From the NCBI RefSeq assembly GCF_001742225.1, contig NZ_CP017075.1:2418001-2482000 (forward strand): a stretch of 64,000 bases of DNA, in the 5' to 3' direction. How positions within the stretch are numbered: position 1 is the stretch's first letter; the number at the start of each line of letters is the position of its first letter. Positions 7,608 through 15,815 of the stretch are shown here, in pieces. The position numbers and the translations under genes were made by a program. The DNA comes from Novosphingobium resinovorum (GTDB lineage: Bacteria; Pseudomonadota; Alphaproteobacteria; Sphingomonadales; Sphingomonadaceae). A model generated the notes under the pieces. That model saw only the letters and a program-made list of their open reading frames with translations, did no database searches and was not told where the DNA came from.

Positions 7608-8966
7608 TCAGTACGTCTTGGGCGCGCCTGTCCCCATGAACTTCGCGAGGTTCATGTGCAGCGAGGCGACCGAGCGTTCCATGTAGGGATTGGGCTGCGC
7701 CCCCCGGAAGCCGACGTTCTTCATCCCCTGCTGCACCGCCGCCATGTTGGCAAAGTCCTGCTGCAGCACCGGCGGCCAGTCGGCCGGCTCGGTGTATTCC
7801 CAGTCGGTCTGCGGGGCCTGCCCCTCAGGCCAGAGTTCGTAAACGGCCGCCTCGAAAATGCACTTGTCCGGATCGGTGCCATAGGGCCGCGCCTGGTAGC
7901 ACAGCATGTTGTTGACCGCATGGCCGATCTGGAAGTTCGGGAAAATCTGCCAGGCCGTCCCCGCCTGTGCGGTATGGAGCGGATCGACCTGCGCCCAGAC
8001 GACGCCGCGCGCCGCGTCCTCGGCCTTGGCGGTCTGGATCCAGTATTTGGAAACCTCCGCCGCCGGGGTGCCTTCGGGCAGCTCGTCCCGGAGCCGGTTG
8101 GCCACGCCCACCAGCGTCATCGTGGTGTTGGTATTGGCATTGGCCCAGGTGAAGTTCTGCATATCCGCCGTGGTCAGGCGCGGGTCTTCGCCGGCACCGA
8201 GGCGCAGCTTGCCGGAGTCCTCCTCCTGACCTTTCGGCGCCTCGTAGCCGATGTTGGAATGCAGGCCCTGATTGCGCGCCCAGCCCCGGAACTGGCCAAA
8301 CTCCATGAATTCGGGATGTGTAGTGGAGACGTGGTAAGTCTCGCAGAAGGCCTCCATCGCCACCTTCCAGTTGCATTCGAACACCACCCACTTGCGCCAG
8401 CGCGGGCGCATGTTCTGGAGGCCGTAAGGATCGAGCATCGTCGCGGCCGGGCTAAGGTATTCCGCCAGCGGCATCGCCTCGGGGTCGAGCGTGATCCACA
8501 GCCAGCCGCCCCACGTCTCCACCCGCACTTTGCCCAGATCGGCGCGGCCCGCGCAAAGATGTCCCTGCCAGTCGTCCTGATGCTCGACATAGGAGTTTGC
8601 GCCGTCGAGGCCGAAGGTCCAGCCATGATAGCCGCAGATCAACGTTTTGCGATTGCCGCGCGCGTTGCGTTGGCCGGGAGGCGTATCGACCAGCCTGCGG
8701 CCCCTGTGCGGGCAGACGTTGTGGAAGGCGTGAATGTCGTCCGCCGAAGCACGCACGATGACGACCGAGTCGTGGACGATATCGAAGGTGATGAAGTCGC
8801 CCACCTCGGGGATGTCCTCCACCCGCCCGGCCTGCAGCCAGACCTTGCGCCACAGCTTGTCCACTTCGGCACGCGCGTATTCGGGGGAGACGTAAGCCTC
8901 GGCGGGCACGTTGACCGGCGCGACCAGTTCTTCGGGCGCCTGAACGATCTTGCCGATTTCGCCCAT
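7608..8966 (-). CDS. Rieske non-haem iron oxygenase, alpha subunit
   Basis: The 452-residue protein is a ring-hydroxylating-type oxygenase subunit. The N-terminal Rieske domain binds [2Fe-2S] through CPHRG (Cys85, His87) and CGYHGW (Cys111, His114). The catalytic domain carries EAFCETYHVSTTHPE, with the mononuclear iron histidines at about 212 and 217. Such enzymes hydroxylate aromatic or terpenoid substrates using electrons from a ferredoxin or reductase. Neither partner, nor a beta subunit, is encoded nearby, so electrons must come from elsewhere. It lies downstream of the MFS gene (82 bp) on the same strand. Confidence 0.93.
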   Translation of the reverse strand: MGEIGKIVQAPEELVAPVNVPAEAYVSPEYARAEVDKLWRKVWLQAGRVEDIPEVGDFITFDIVHDSVVIVRASADDIHAFHNVCPHRGRRLVDTPPGQRNARGNRKTLICGYHGWTFGLDGANSYVEHQDDWQGHLCAGRADLGKVRVETWGGWLWITLDPEAMPLAEYLSPAATMLDPYGLQNMRPRWRKWVVFECNWKVAMEAFCETYHVSTTHPEFMEFGQFRGWARNQGLHSNIGYEAPKGQEEDSGKLRLGAGEDPRLTTADMQNFTWANANTNTTMTLVGVANRLRDELPEGTPAAEVSKYWIQTAKAEDAARGVVWAQVDPLHTAQAGTAWQIFPNFQIGHAVNNMLCYQARPYGTDPDKCIFEAAVYELWPEGQAPQTDWEYTEPADWPPVLQQDFANMAAVQQGMKNVGFRGAQPNPYMERSVASLHMNLAKFMGTGAPKTY

Positions 8967-9048
8967 GGATATCCTCGTTCCTGCTTGTTCGGGTTTGCGG
9001 CCGTTATCTCATTATCGGCATGGCGGGGCAAACCGCCCGGGCGTTCCT

Positions 9049-10296
9049 TCAATGTGCGGCATAGGCGGCCTTGCCCCTTGGCAGCGTGCCGATCGCCACG
9101 CTGCTCGCGGCCATGAAGGCGAGCGCCAGCCACAGAAAGCCCGCGTAACTGCCGGTCCGGTCGTAGAACTGCGCGGCGGCGAGCGGCCCGGTGGCCGTGC
9201 CGATCGACAGCGCCGCCAGCAGCCCGCCATAGAGCCCCCCGAAGTTGCGCAGCCCGAAATGCCGGGTGAGCAGGTAGACGACAACGTCGATCTCCGCCCC
9301 CAGCGTCAGCCCGATCAGCGCCGAGGCCACACCCATCGCCCACAGCGATCCGCCGCCGAGCAGGAGCAGCAGGCAGCCTAGGACCGGCAGCATAAACACC
9401 GCCGCGCCCACCAGCGAGGCGGGGAGCCGGTCGAGCAGCGCTCCGGTCCCCAGCCGCCCGGCCAGCGAGAACCAGCCTACGAACGAGGCGATCGCGGCGG
9501 CCATCATCGGGCTTGCCCCGGCATCGCCGAGAATCGCGGTGAAGTGAACCACCAGCGCGATCACCGTGAAGGTGAACAGCAGACAGGCGATGAACAGGCG
9601 GTGGTAGACGCTGGAGGTCATCCCATCGCGCAAGCTGGCGCCGGGCAGGTCTGCGGGGCGAGCCGCAGCGTCCTGTGCCTTCTGCTTGCGGCCTTTGTCA
9701 TAGCGGCCGTGGAAGAAAACGAAGATCACAGGAAACGCAACGCCCAGCCAGATCGCCGCCTGCACCGGGAAGGCCCCGCGCCAGCCGAGCGCGCTGATCA
9801 GCCAGGTCGCCATTGGCGGGAACACCCCTGCGGCGATGGAGGCTCCACACAAGGTCACCGCAAAGGCCATCCCACGCGATACCGTGAATCGCGAGGCGAC
9901 AGCGCTCGTCCATACCGATGCCTGGACCGGCAGTGCCGCCAGCGCGACCAGACCCCATAGCAGATACCAATTGAGCAGCGATCCGTCGGCGGTGCCTAGC
10001 AGGGCGAAGGCGATGCCCAGCAGCACCAGCCCGATCACCCCGAACCGGCGCGGGCCGAAGCGGTCGACCGCGAGGCCGATGAACACACCGCCCACCGCCT
10101 GCACCAGCGTCGCCAGCGTCAGGCCGAAGGTGACTTCGGTGCGGCTCCAGCCGAACTCGGTCGCGACAGGGCCGTAGAACGGGCCGATGCCGTAGATGTG
10201 GATGACGCTGGTGGCATAGCCCAGTCCCGCCGCCACCGGCAGCAGCGGATGCGCGCGCCATTCGTCGCGAGCGGTTGGAGATGTGGGGGCGTGCAT
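9049..10296 (-). CDS. MFS transporter
   Basis: The protein has about 415 residues with around 12 hydrophobic segments. A loop signature of the DRFGPRR type lies after the second segment (AVDRFGPRRFGVIG), which is typical of the major facilitator superfamily of inner-membrane proton symporters or uniporters. A charged central loop (HGRYDKGRKQKAQDAA) separates the two six-helix halves. Its place between the Rieske oxygenase and the SMP-30/EthD genes suggests uptake of the cluster's substrate. ATG 10296 is preferred to GTG 10302, which overlaps a repeat B element. Confidence 0.9.
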   Translation of the reverse strand: MHAPTSPTARDEWRAHPLLPVAAGLGYATSVIHIYGIGPFYGPVATEFGWSRTEVTFGLTLATLVQAVGGVFIGLAVDRFGPRRFGVIGLVLLGIAFALLGTADGSLLNWYLLWGLVALAALPVQASVWTSAVASRFTVSRGMAFAVTLCGASIAAGVFPPMATWLISALGWRGAFPVQAAIWLGVAFPVIFVFFHGRYDKGRKQKAQDAAARPADLPGASLRDGMTSSVYHRLFIACLLFTFTVIALVVHFTAILGDAGASPMMAAAIASFVGWFSLAGRLGTGALLDRLPASLVGAAVFMLPVLGCLLLLLGGGSLWAMGVASALIGLTLGAEIDVVVYLLTRHFGLRNFGGLYGGLLAALSIGTATGPLAAAQFYDRTGSYAGFLWLALAFMAASSVAIGTLPRGKAAYAAH

Positions 10297-10301
10297 GCTC
10301 A

Positions 10302-10425
10302 CGTCGTCCGGGGCTCGACCCGGGACCGCGGGCCGGTCGTGAGGCGCAGCCTCGCGTGGGGGCGCCTTGCCGATGGCGCGCGGCTAGAGACAGCCACCGG
10401 TCCTGGATCAAGTCCGGGACGACGA
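10302..10425. repeat. Intergenic palindromic repeat, family B (copy 1)
   Basis: The outer arms read CGTCGTCCGGGGCTCGACC and, inverted, GGATCAAGTCCGGGACGACG. The middle differs between copies. Related copies lie at 15595 and 32336. It sits between the EthD and MFS genes and may end or attenuate the upstream transcript. Confidence 0.85.
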
Positions 10426-10431
10426 GCGGGG

Positions 10432-10845
10432 TCACCCCTCATAGCGCAAGTCCACATGCGTCGCCTCGCCGTTCGGACCCATCGGCGAATCGTACTCGAT
10501 GCAGGTCACGACCGGGTTGTCGTGGCTCGCGAAGAGCTTTTCCTCATCCGCCCTGGTCATCGGCAGGCGTTCGGGCGAGGCGATGATCGCCTGCGAGCGC
10601 TCGAAATCCTCGCGGCTGTTCCACCAGATTTCCATGATGCAGTCGTAGCCCGGATCGTGGATTTGCCCGGTGATGGGGTTCTTCTCCGGCACCAGATAGC
10701 GCCGCACATAGCGCACCGCATTGGGGATCGCGGGCTTGGCGCCGGACTTCTTCGCCAGCTGCGAGTGCTGGTTCTCGTAGTAGTCCATGAATTCGTCCAT
10801 GGTCATGTCCGAGCGCTTGCGGAAGAAGCAGATCTGCTTGAGCAT
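10432..10845 (-). CDS. EthD domain-containing protein
   Basis: The 137-residue cytoplasmic protein begins MLKQICFFRKRSDMTMDEF, continues DYYENQH, and has IMEIWWNSREDFERS. This is the ferredoxin-like dimeric alpha/beta barrel of the EthD family, named from ethyl tert-butyl ether degradation and common in sphingomonad catabolic clusters. The chemistry is undefined; members may be small dehydratases or cyclases. It is 12 bp downstream of the SMP-30-like gene and is very probably co-transcribed with it. Confidence 0.85.
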   Translation of the reverse strand: MLKQICFFRKRSDMTMDEFMDYYENQHSQLAKKSGAKPAIPNAVRYVRRYLVPEKNPITGQIHDPGYDCIMEIWWNSREDFERSQAIIASPERLPMTRADEEKLFASHDNPVVTCIEYDSPMGPNGEATHVDLRYEG

Positions 10846-10857
10846 CGGAAGGCCCCC

Positions 10858-12450
10858 TTAGAGACGGCGAAGGGCGAGGACGCTGCCCTCGGCATCGGCG
10901 GAGAGGTAGACGGTGCCGTCGGGCGCCACGGCGACGCCGGTAAATGTGTTCATCGGCCCGCACATGTCGCCCACGCCGCCAAGCTGTACCGGCTGCAACC
11001 CGCCCGGCCCGCCCATCGGCAAGTCACTGGCGACGACCTCGCGCGCGCCGCCCGCCAGATCACTGGCGACAAGCGCATTCCCGCCCGGATCGGCGACAAA
11101 CAGCGTGCCGCCCGCGATGGCCAGCCCCTCGGGCCGGGCGAGACCGTCGAGCACCACTTCCTTGCGCCCGCCGACCAGCTTCACCACGCGGCCCGCGCCG
11201 CTTTCGGCGACGTAGACGGTGCTGTCGCCGGACACCGCGACGCCCATCGGCCGGTCGAGGCCGCTGGCCAGTTCGGCGACGTTGCCGCCCTCGATCGCAT
11301 GGACCTTGCCGGTGCCGAACTCGGCGAAGACGACGCCGCCGGGGGTGACGGCAACGCCCATCAGCAGGTCGTGGCCGCTCGTCAGCACCTCGCTGGTCGC
11401 CGCCGCCGGGTTCCAGCGGGCGACGTCGCCGTTGGCGGTGGTGACGATCCATTCGTCGGGGCCGCTCGCCGCGACGTCGCGCACCCAGCCGGGGAAGCCG
11501 GGCGAGAACAGCATGCCCGCCAGTTGCAACGGCTCGCCGGTGCGCAGCAGGTAGGTGAACCCGCCGTCCGCCACCAAAACGTGCCCGTTGGCATCGACCG
11601 CGAGGCCGAGCGGCCACTGCAGCCCTTTCTCCACCAGCGGCCGGGTCTGCCCCGGCGCGGTGATCTCGGTGATCGAGCCGTTGATGTGGCTGACGAACGT
11701 GCGCCCGTTCACGAAGGCCACGTTGTCGAGCCCCGGCCCGATGTCGGCCAGCACCGTCTTGGTGCCGGTGCGCGGGTCGATCTTGAGCACTTGCCCCGAA
11801 TAGACCTGCGTGGAGATGATGGAGCCGTCGGGGTGGAACTTCACCGAATCCGGCACGCCGAGGTCCCTCGCTACGACTTCCGGCTCGCCGCCGTCGAGGC
11901 CGATGCGCCAGATCTCGTTCGCGCCCTGAGCCGGGAAGTAGAGCTTGCCGTCCGGGCCCACCTCGAAGGCATTGGCCATCGGCACCCCCTCGAAGATGAC
12001 GCGCGGTGCGCCGCCGTCGCGGTCGAGTTCCATGATGCGCCCGCCGATGCGCAGTTCGCCCGCGATCAGGCGGCCCTGATGGTACGTGATCGGGTTCGCC
12101 ACCGGCATGTCGCCGTGGATCACCCGGTATTGCCCCGAGGGCGTCATCATCGAGACGCGGCCCTCGGTGATCTCGGTGCAATACAGGTTGCCCGCCTCGT
12201 CGAAGGCGAGGTCGTCCGGACCGACGATGCCGCCACCATTGGCACTGATCGTCTCGATCGCGCCGCTGTCGACGTCGATCGCGCTGACCTTGCTGCCCGC
12301 CACTTGCGCCACGTAGATGCGCCCATCGCCACCGGCGCGGATGCCGTTGGCGCCGTTGAGGCGGCTCGCCGGGGTCATGCGGTGCAGGCCCCAGCCCTCG
12401 CCAGGCTTCGCGGTTATCGCATTGGCATTACGGCCAGCGGCTTCCAGCAT
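10858..12450 (-). CDS. SMP-30/NHL-type beta-propeller protein
   Basis: The 530-residue protein is made of repeated propeller blades such as GPDDLAFDEAGNLYCTE, FEVGPDGKLYFPAQG, PLGLAVDANGHVLVADGG and MGVAVSGDSTVYVAESG, the pattern of SMP-30/gluconolactonase/LRE and NHL propellers. Enzymatic relatives are lactonases, so ring opening of a lactone made by the neighbouring Baeyer-Villiger-type enzyme is a reasonable inference. At about 530 residues it is roughly twice the length of a single SMP-30 propeller and may hold two. There is no signal peptide. It is the first gene of the minus-strand arm of the cluster. Confidence 0.8.
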   Translation of the reverse strand: MLEAAGRNANAITAKPGEGWGLHRMTPASRLNGANGIRAGGDGRIYVAQVAGSKVSAIDVDSGAIETISANGGGIVGPDDLAFDEAGNLYCTEITEGRVSMMTPSGQYRVIHGDMPVANPITYHQGRLIAGELRIGGRIMELDRDGGAPRVIFEGVPMANAFEVGPDGKLYFPAQGANEIWRIGLDGGEPEVVARDLGVPDSVKFHPDGSIISTQVYSGQVLKIDPRTGTKTVLADIGPGLDNVAFVNGRTFVSHINGSITEITAPGQTRPLVEKGLQWPLGLAVDANGHVLVADGGFTYLLRTGEPLQLAGMLFSPGFPGWVRDVAASGPDEWIVTTANGDVARWNPAAATSEVLTSGHDLLMGVAVTPGGVVFAEFGTGKVHAIEGGNVAELASGLDRPMGVAVSGDSTVYVAESGAGRVVKLVGGRKEVVLDGLARPEGLAIAGGTLFVADPGGNALVASDLAGGAREVVASDLPMGGPGGLQPVQLGGVGDMCGPMNTFTGVAVAPDGTVYLSADAEGSVLALRRL

Positions 12451-12722
12451 GTATACATCCCTCTCCTCTGGCGCGTCGCCAGATCTTTGGCCGGACGGTA
12501 TAGGCGGGCGCGAATGCGCGCAACGCGATGTGCCTGTCTCCGTCAGGCTTCAGACACAGCATCGCCTGAGCGACGTGCCCGTCGTTGCCAAGCGCGGCTG
12601 CGTGCAGATATTCGTCCACCAGACCGAATAACCCATTGAGACGCGCCCCGACCGGAACGCCGAGCCCCGAACGCCGCCGGTTTTCCCGGCGGACGCGCTC
12701 GCCCCGAGAGAGGACAGTCCCC

Positions 12723-13649
12723 ATGCCTACCCCTGAACTGCGTTTCGACGGCCGCGTCGCGGTAGTCACTGGCGGTGGCCGTGGCCTCGGCCGCTCCTAT
12801 GCCCTGCTGCTCGCCGAGCGCGGCTGCAAGGTCGTCGTCAACGATCTGGGCGGAGCGATCCGTGGGGATGGACCGGATACAAGCGTCGCGCAAAGCGTGG
12901 TGGATGAGATCGTCGCGGCGGGCGGCGAGGCGATCGCCAACGCCGATACCGTCGCTACGCCGGAAGGCGGCCGCGCCATCGTCCAGGCCGCGCTCGACAC
13001 CTGGGGCCGCATCGACGTGCTGATCCACAATGCGGGCAACGTGCGCTACGGATCGATCCGCGACATCCCCTACGAGGACTTCCGCGCGGTGGTGGACGTC
13101 CACCTGCTCGGCGCCTTCCACGTCGTGCAGGCGGCGTTCGGACCGATGTGCGACGCGGGCTACGGGCGCATCGTGCTGACCAGCTCGATCGGCGGCGCCT
13201 ACGGCAACGTCAACTGCGTCAACTACGGCGTTTCGAAGTCGGGCATGATCGGCCTCAACAACATCGCCGCGCTGGAGGGCGAGGCGCACGGGGTGAAATG
13301 CAACATCATCGCTCCCGGCGCAGTCACCCGCATGGCCGACGGCCTCGACATCTCGCAGTATCCGCCGATGGGACCGGAACTGGTCGCCCCGGTGGTGGGC
13401 TGGCTGTGCCATGAAAGCTGCTCGGTTTCGGGGGAGATGGTGTCTTCGATGGCGGGTCGCATCTCGCGCATGTTCATCGCCGAGACCGTCGGCACCTACC
13501 GCCCGCACTGGACGATCGAGGACGTCGGCAGCGCGACCGAGGCATGGCACGACAAGGACGGCCTGCTCGATCTCGGCCTGCACGGATACATCGAACACCT
13601 CGGCTACAGCTTCGCCATGGCGCGTTCCGAAATCGCCGAGGCGCAATAA
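12723..13649 (+). CDS. Short-chain dehydrogenase/reductase (MFE-2/17beta-HSD4-like)
   Basis: The 308-residue protein has the cofactor motif TGGGRGLGRSYALLLAERG, VVNDLGG and the NAG strand (IHNAGN). Catalytic residues are Ser in LTSSIG and Tyr/Lys in YGVSKSG. The long loop after VVNDLGG (RGDGPDTS) and the extended C-terminus resemble the dehydrogenase half of peroxisomal multifunctional enzyme 2 rather than plain FabG, pointing to hydroxyacyl or hydroxysteroid-like substrates. A GAGAGAGGA site precedes ATG 12723. The BVMO gene follows 81 bp later on the same strand. Confidence 0.9.
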   Translation: MPTPELRFDGRVAVVTGGGRGLGRSYALLLAERGCKVVVNDLGGAIRGDGPDTSVAQSVVDEIVAAGGEAIANADTVATPEGGRAIVQAALDTWGRIDVLIHNAGNVRYGSIRDIPYEDFRAVVDVHLLGAFHVVQAAFGPMCDAGYGRIVLTSSIGGAYGNVNCVNYGVSKSGMIGLNNIAALEGEAHGVKCNIIAPGAVTRMADGLDISQYPPMGPELVAPVVGWLCHESCSVSGEMVSSMAGRISRMFIAETVGTYRPHWTIEDVGSATEAWHDKDGLLDLGLHGYIEHLGYSFAMARSEIAEAQ

Positions 13650-13730
13650 TCAACACCACTGTTGACTTATACTGCCGTGCGAGCCACCGCCACTCACAGA
13701 TCAGCGCCCTCGAACGAAGTGGGATTGGAC

Positions 13731-15575
13731 ATGACCTGCCTTAAAACCGACGTGCCCGCGCCGGACGAACTCGACATTCCGGCGCTCAAGGCGAAGTACC
13801 TCGCCGAGCGTGACAAGCGCCTGCGCCGCGAGGGCGGCGAGCAGTACGTGCGCCCGACCGGGGACTTCTCGGACAACTATGCCCATGATCCCTTCACGCC
13901 CGTTGCCGAGCGCGCGCCGCTGGTCGAGGACATCGACGTGGCGATCCTGGGCGCCGGGTTCTCCGGCATCCTTGCGGGCTATCACTTGCGCAAGCAGGGC
14001 GTGACCAACGTGCGCAACATCGACCATGCGGGCGGTTTCGGCGGCGTCTGGTACTGGAACCGCTATCCCGGCGTGCAGTGCGACAACGACGCCTACTGCT
14101 ACCTGCCGCTGCTCGAAGAGACGGGCTACATGCCGTCGAAGAAGTTCTCCGACGGCTGGGAAATCCAGGCCTATTGCCAGAAGATGGCCGAGGATTTCGA
14201 GCTGGCCGACAAGGCGCTGTTCCACACGCTGGTGGAAGGGATCGTCTGGGACGAATCCATCAAGCGCTGGCACGTCAGGACCAATCGCGGCGACGACATC
14301 CGCGCGCGTTTCGTGGTCATGGCGGGCGGCGTGATGAACATGCCCAAGCTGCCCGGCATCCCCGGCATCCACGACTTCAAGGGCAAGATGTTCCACACCA
14401 GCCGCTGGGAGCATGACTACAGCGGCGGATCGTGGACCGCACCCGAGCTGGAAAAGCTGCGTGACAAGCGCGTCGCCATCGTCGGCACCGGCGCGACCTC
14501 GGTTCAGGCGGTGCCCTATCTCGGCAAGTACGCCAAGCAACTCTACGTCCTGCAGCGTACGCCGTCGAACATCGACGAGCGGCCCAATCCGCCGACCGAT
14601 CCCGACTGGGCAGCCTCGCTCCAGCCCGGCTGGCAGCAGGAGCGCATGGCGAACTTCCATCGGGGCGCGCAAGCTTTCTTCCTGCCCGGCGAGCCCGACC
14701 AGATCTGCGACATCTGGACCGAGATCAGCCGCAACCTGAACCTCGAACTGGAAGCGGACGGCTTCCCGCAACTCGATATCGGCGAGATCATGGCGCGGCG
14801 CGACGTGGTGGACTATCAGGTCATGGAACGCCTGCGCCGCCGCGTCGATGCGATCGTCGAGGACAAGGAAACCGCCGAAAGCCTCAAGCCGTGGTTCCGG
14901 TTCATGTGCAAGCGGCCGCTGTCGAACAACGACTACTACCCCACCTTCAACCAGCCCAACGTCAAGCTGATCGACGTTTCCGCCACGCAGGGCGTGGAGC
15001 GCATGACCGAAAAGGGCTTTGTCGCCGACGGCGTGGAGTACGAAGTCGACCTGATGATCTTCGCCTCCGGCTTCGAGGTGACGTCGGACCTGAAACGCCG
15101 CTGGGGCATCGCCACCGTCAAGGGCGAGAACGGGTTGTCGATCTACGACCACTGGGAGAACGGCCCCGCCACCCTCCACGGCGTCACCACCGACAAGTTC
15201 CCCGGAATGTTCTACATGGGCTACATCCAGGGTGCGACAAACTCCAGCACCACCGAGCAGTTCGGGCGGCAGGCCGAACACCTGGCCTTCATGATCGGTG
15301 AGACCGTGCGGCGCGGTGCCGACAAGTTCTGCGCCACCGCCGAGGGCGTCGCCGGCTACGTGGCGCACTGCCGCGCCAACGAGGTCGACATGTCCGAGTT
15401 CCAGCAGGGCTGCACGCCCAGCTACTTCAACAACGAAGGCGACAAGGAACTGAAGTGGGCGCTGTTCAAGGGCTACCTGCCCGGCTGGGACGCCTGGCGC
15501 GACATGCTGGCGGACTGGCGCCTGTCGCCCGACCTGCCGGGCGTGGCGTTCGAGGCGCGTGAGCCGGTGAATTGA
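13731..15575 (+). CDS. Flavin-dependent Baeyer-Villiger-type monooxygenase
   Basis: This 614-residue protein has an FAD Rossmann motif GAGFSG (about residue 73), the BVMO fingerprint FxGxxxHxxxW as FKGKMFHTSRW (about residues 216-226), and an NADPH Rossmann motif GTGATS (about 253). These enzymes insert oxygen next to a ketone to give an ester or lactone. The N-terminal extension before the first Rossmann fold is typical of the larger BVMOs. Together with the SDR (alcohol to ketone) and the SMP-30-like protein (possible lactonase) it suggests a ketone-to-lactone route. ATG 13731 follows AGTGGGATTGG. Confidence 0.93.
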   Translation: MTCLKTDVPAPDELDIPALKAKYLAERDKRLRREGGEQYVRPTGDFSDNYAHDPFTPVAERAPLVEDIDVAILGAGFSGILAGYHLRKQGVTNVRNIDHAGGFGGVWYWNRYPGVQCDNDAYCYLPLLEETGYMPSKKFSDGWEIQAYCQKMAEDFELADKALFHTLVEGIVWDESIKRWHVRTNRGDDIRARFVVMAGGVMNMPKLPGIPGIHDFKGKMFHTSRWEHDYSGGSWTAPELEKLRDKRVAIVGTGATSVQAVPYLGKYAKQLYVLQRTPSNIDERPNPPTDPDWAASLQPGWQQERMANFHRGAQAFFLPGEPDQICDIWTEISRNLNLELEADGFPQLDIGEIMARRDVVDYQVMERLRRRVDAIVEDKETAESLKPWFRFMCKRPLSNNDYYPTFNQPNVKLIDVSATQGVERMTEKGFVADGVEYEVDLMIFASGFEVTSDLKRRWGIATVKGENGLSIYDHWENGPATLHGVTTDKFPGMFYMGYIQGATNSSTTEQFGRQAEHLAFMIGETVRRGADKFCATAEGVAGYVAHCRANEVDMSEFQQGCTPSYFNNEGDKELKWALFKGYLPGWDAWRDMLADWRLSPDLPGVAFEAREPVN

Positions 15576-15594
15576 AGTGAGGGGCGGTTGATCC

Positions 15595-15715
15595 CGTCGT
15601 CCCGGACTTGATCCGGGACCGCTGGCCATGAACCGCCCACCTCACGTCGGCGTGCCCGGCTGATGGCTCACACCTGAAGACAGCCACCGGTCCCGGGTCA
15701 AGTCCTGGACGACGA
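15595..15715. repeat. Intergenic palindromic repeat, family B (copy 2)
   Basis: CGTCGTCCCGGACTTGATCC on the left is mirrored by GGGTCAAGTCCTGGACGACG on the right. The left arm is nearly identical to that of the copy at 32336. It separates the BVMO gene from ftsK. Confidence 0.9.
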
Positions 15716-15756
15716 TGCGGCTCACCGGCCTCCACAGCCCTGTTCCCGGTCTATTC

Positions 15757-15786
15757 TTGACGCGGAGTCCCCCGCGAACGCATAAT
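15757..15786 (+). promoter_or_regulatory. Likely sigma-70-type promoter for ftsK
   Basis: TTGACG (15757-15762) and CATAAT (15781-15786) are 18 bp apart and lie 30 bp upstream of the ftsK ATG. This is close to the housekeeping consensus. Confidence 0.5.
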
Positions 15787-15815
15787 CGCCCCCGGAAACC
15801 CCGAGGGAAATTTTA

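Noticed and set aside
12428..12769. 113-codon minus-strand ORF in the SMP-30/SDR divergent gap
   Set aside because: It overlaps both real genes and shows no recognisable domain; the gap is better seen as promoter DNA.
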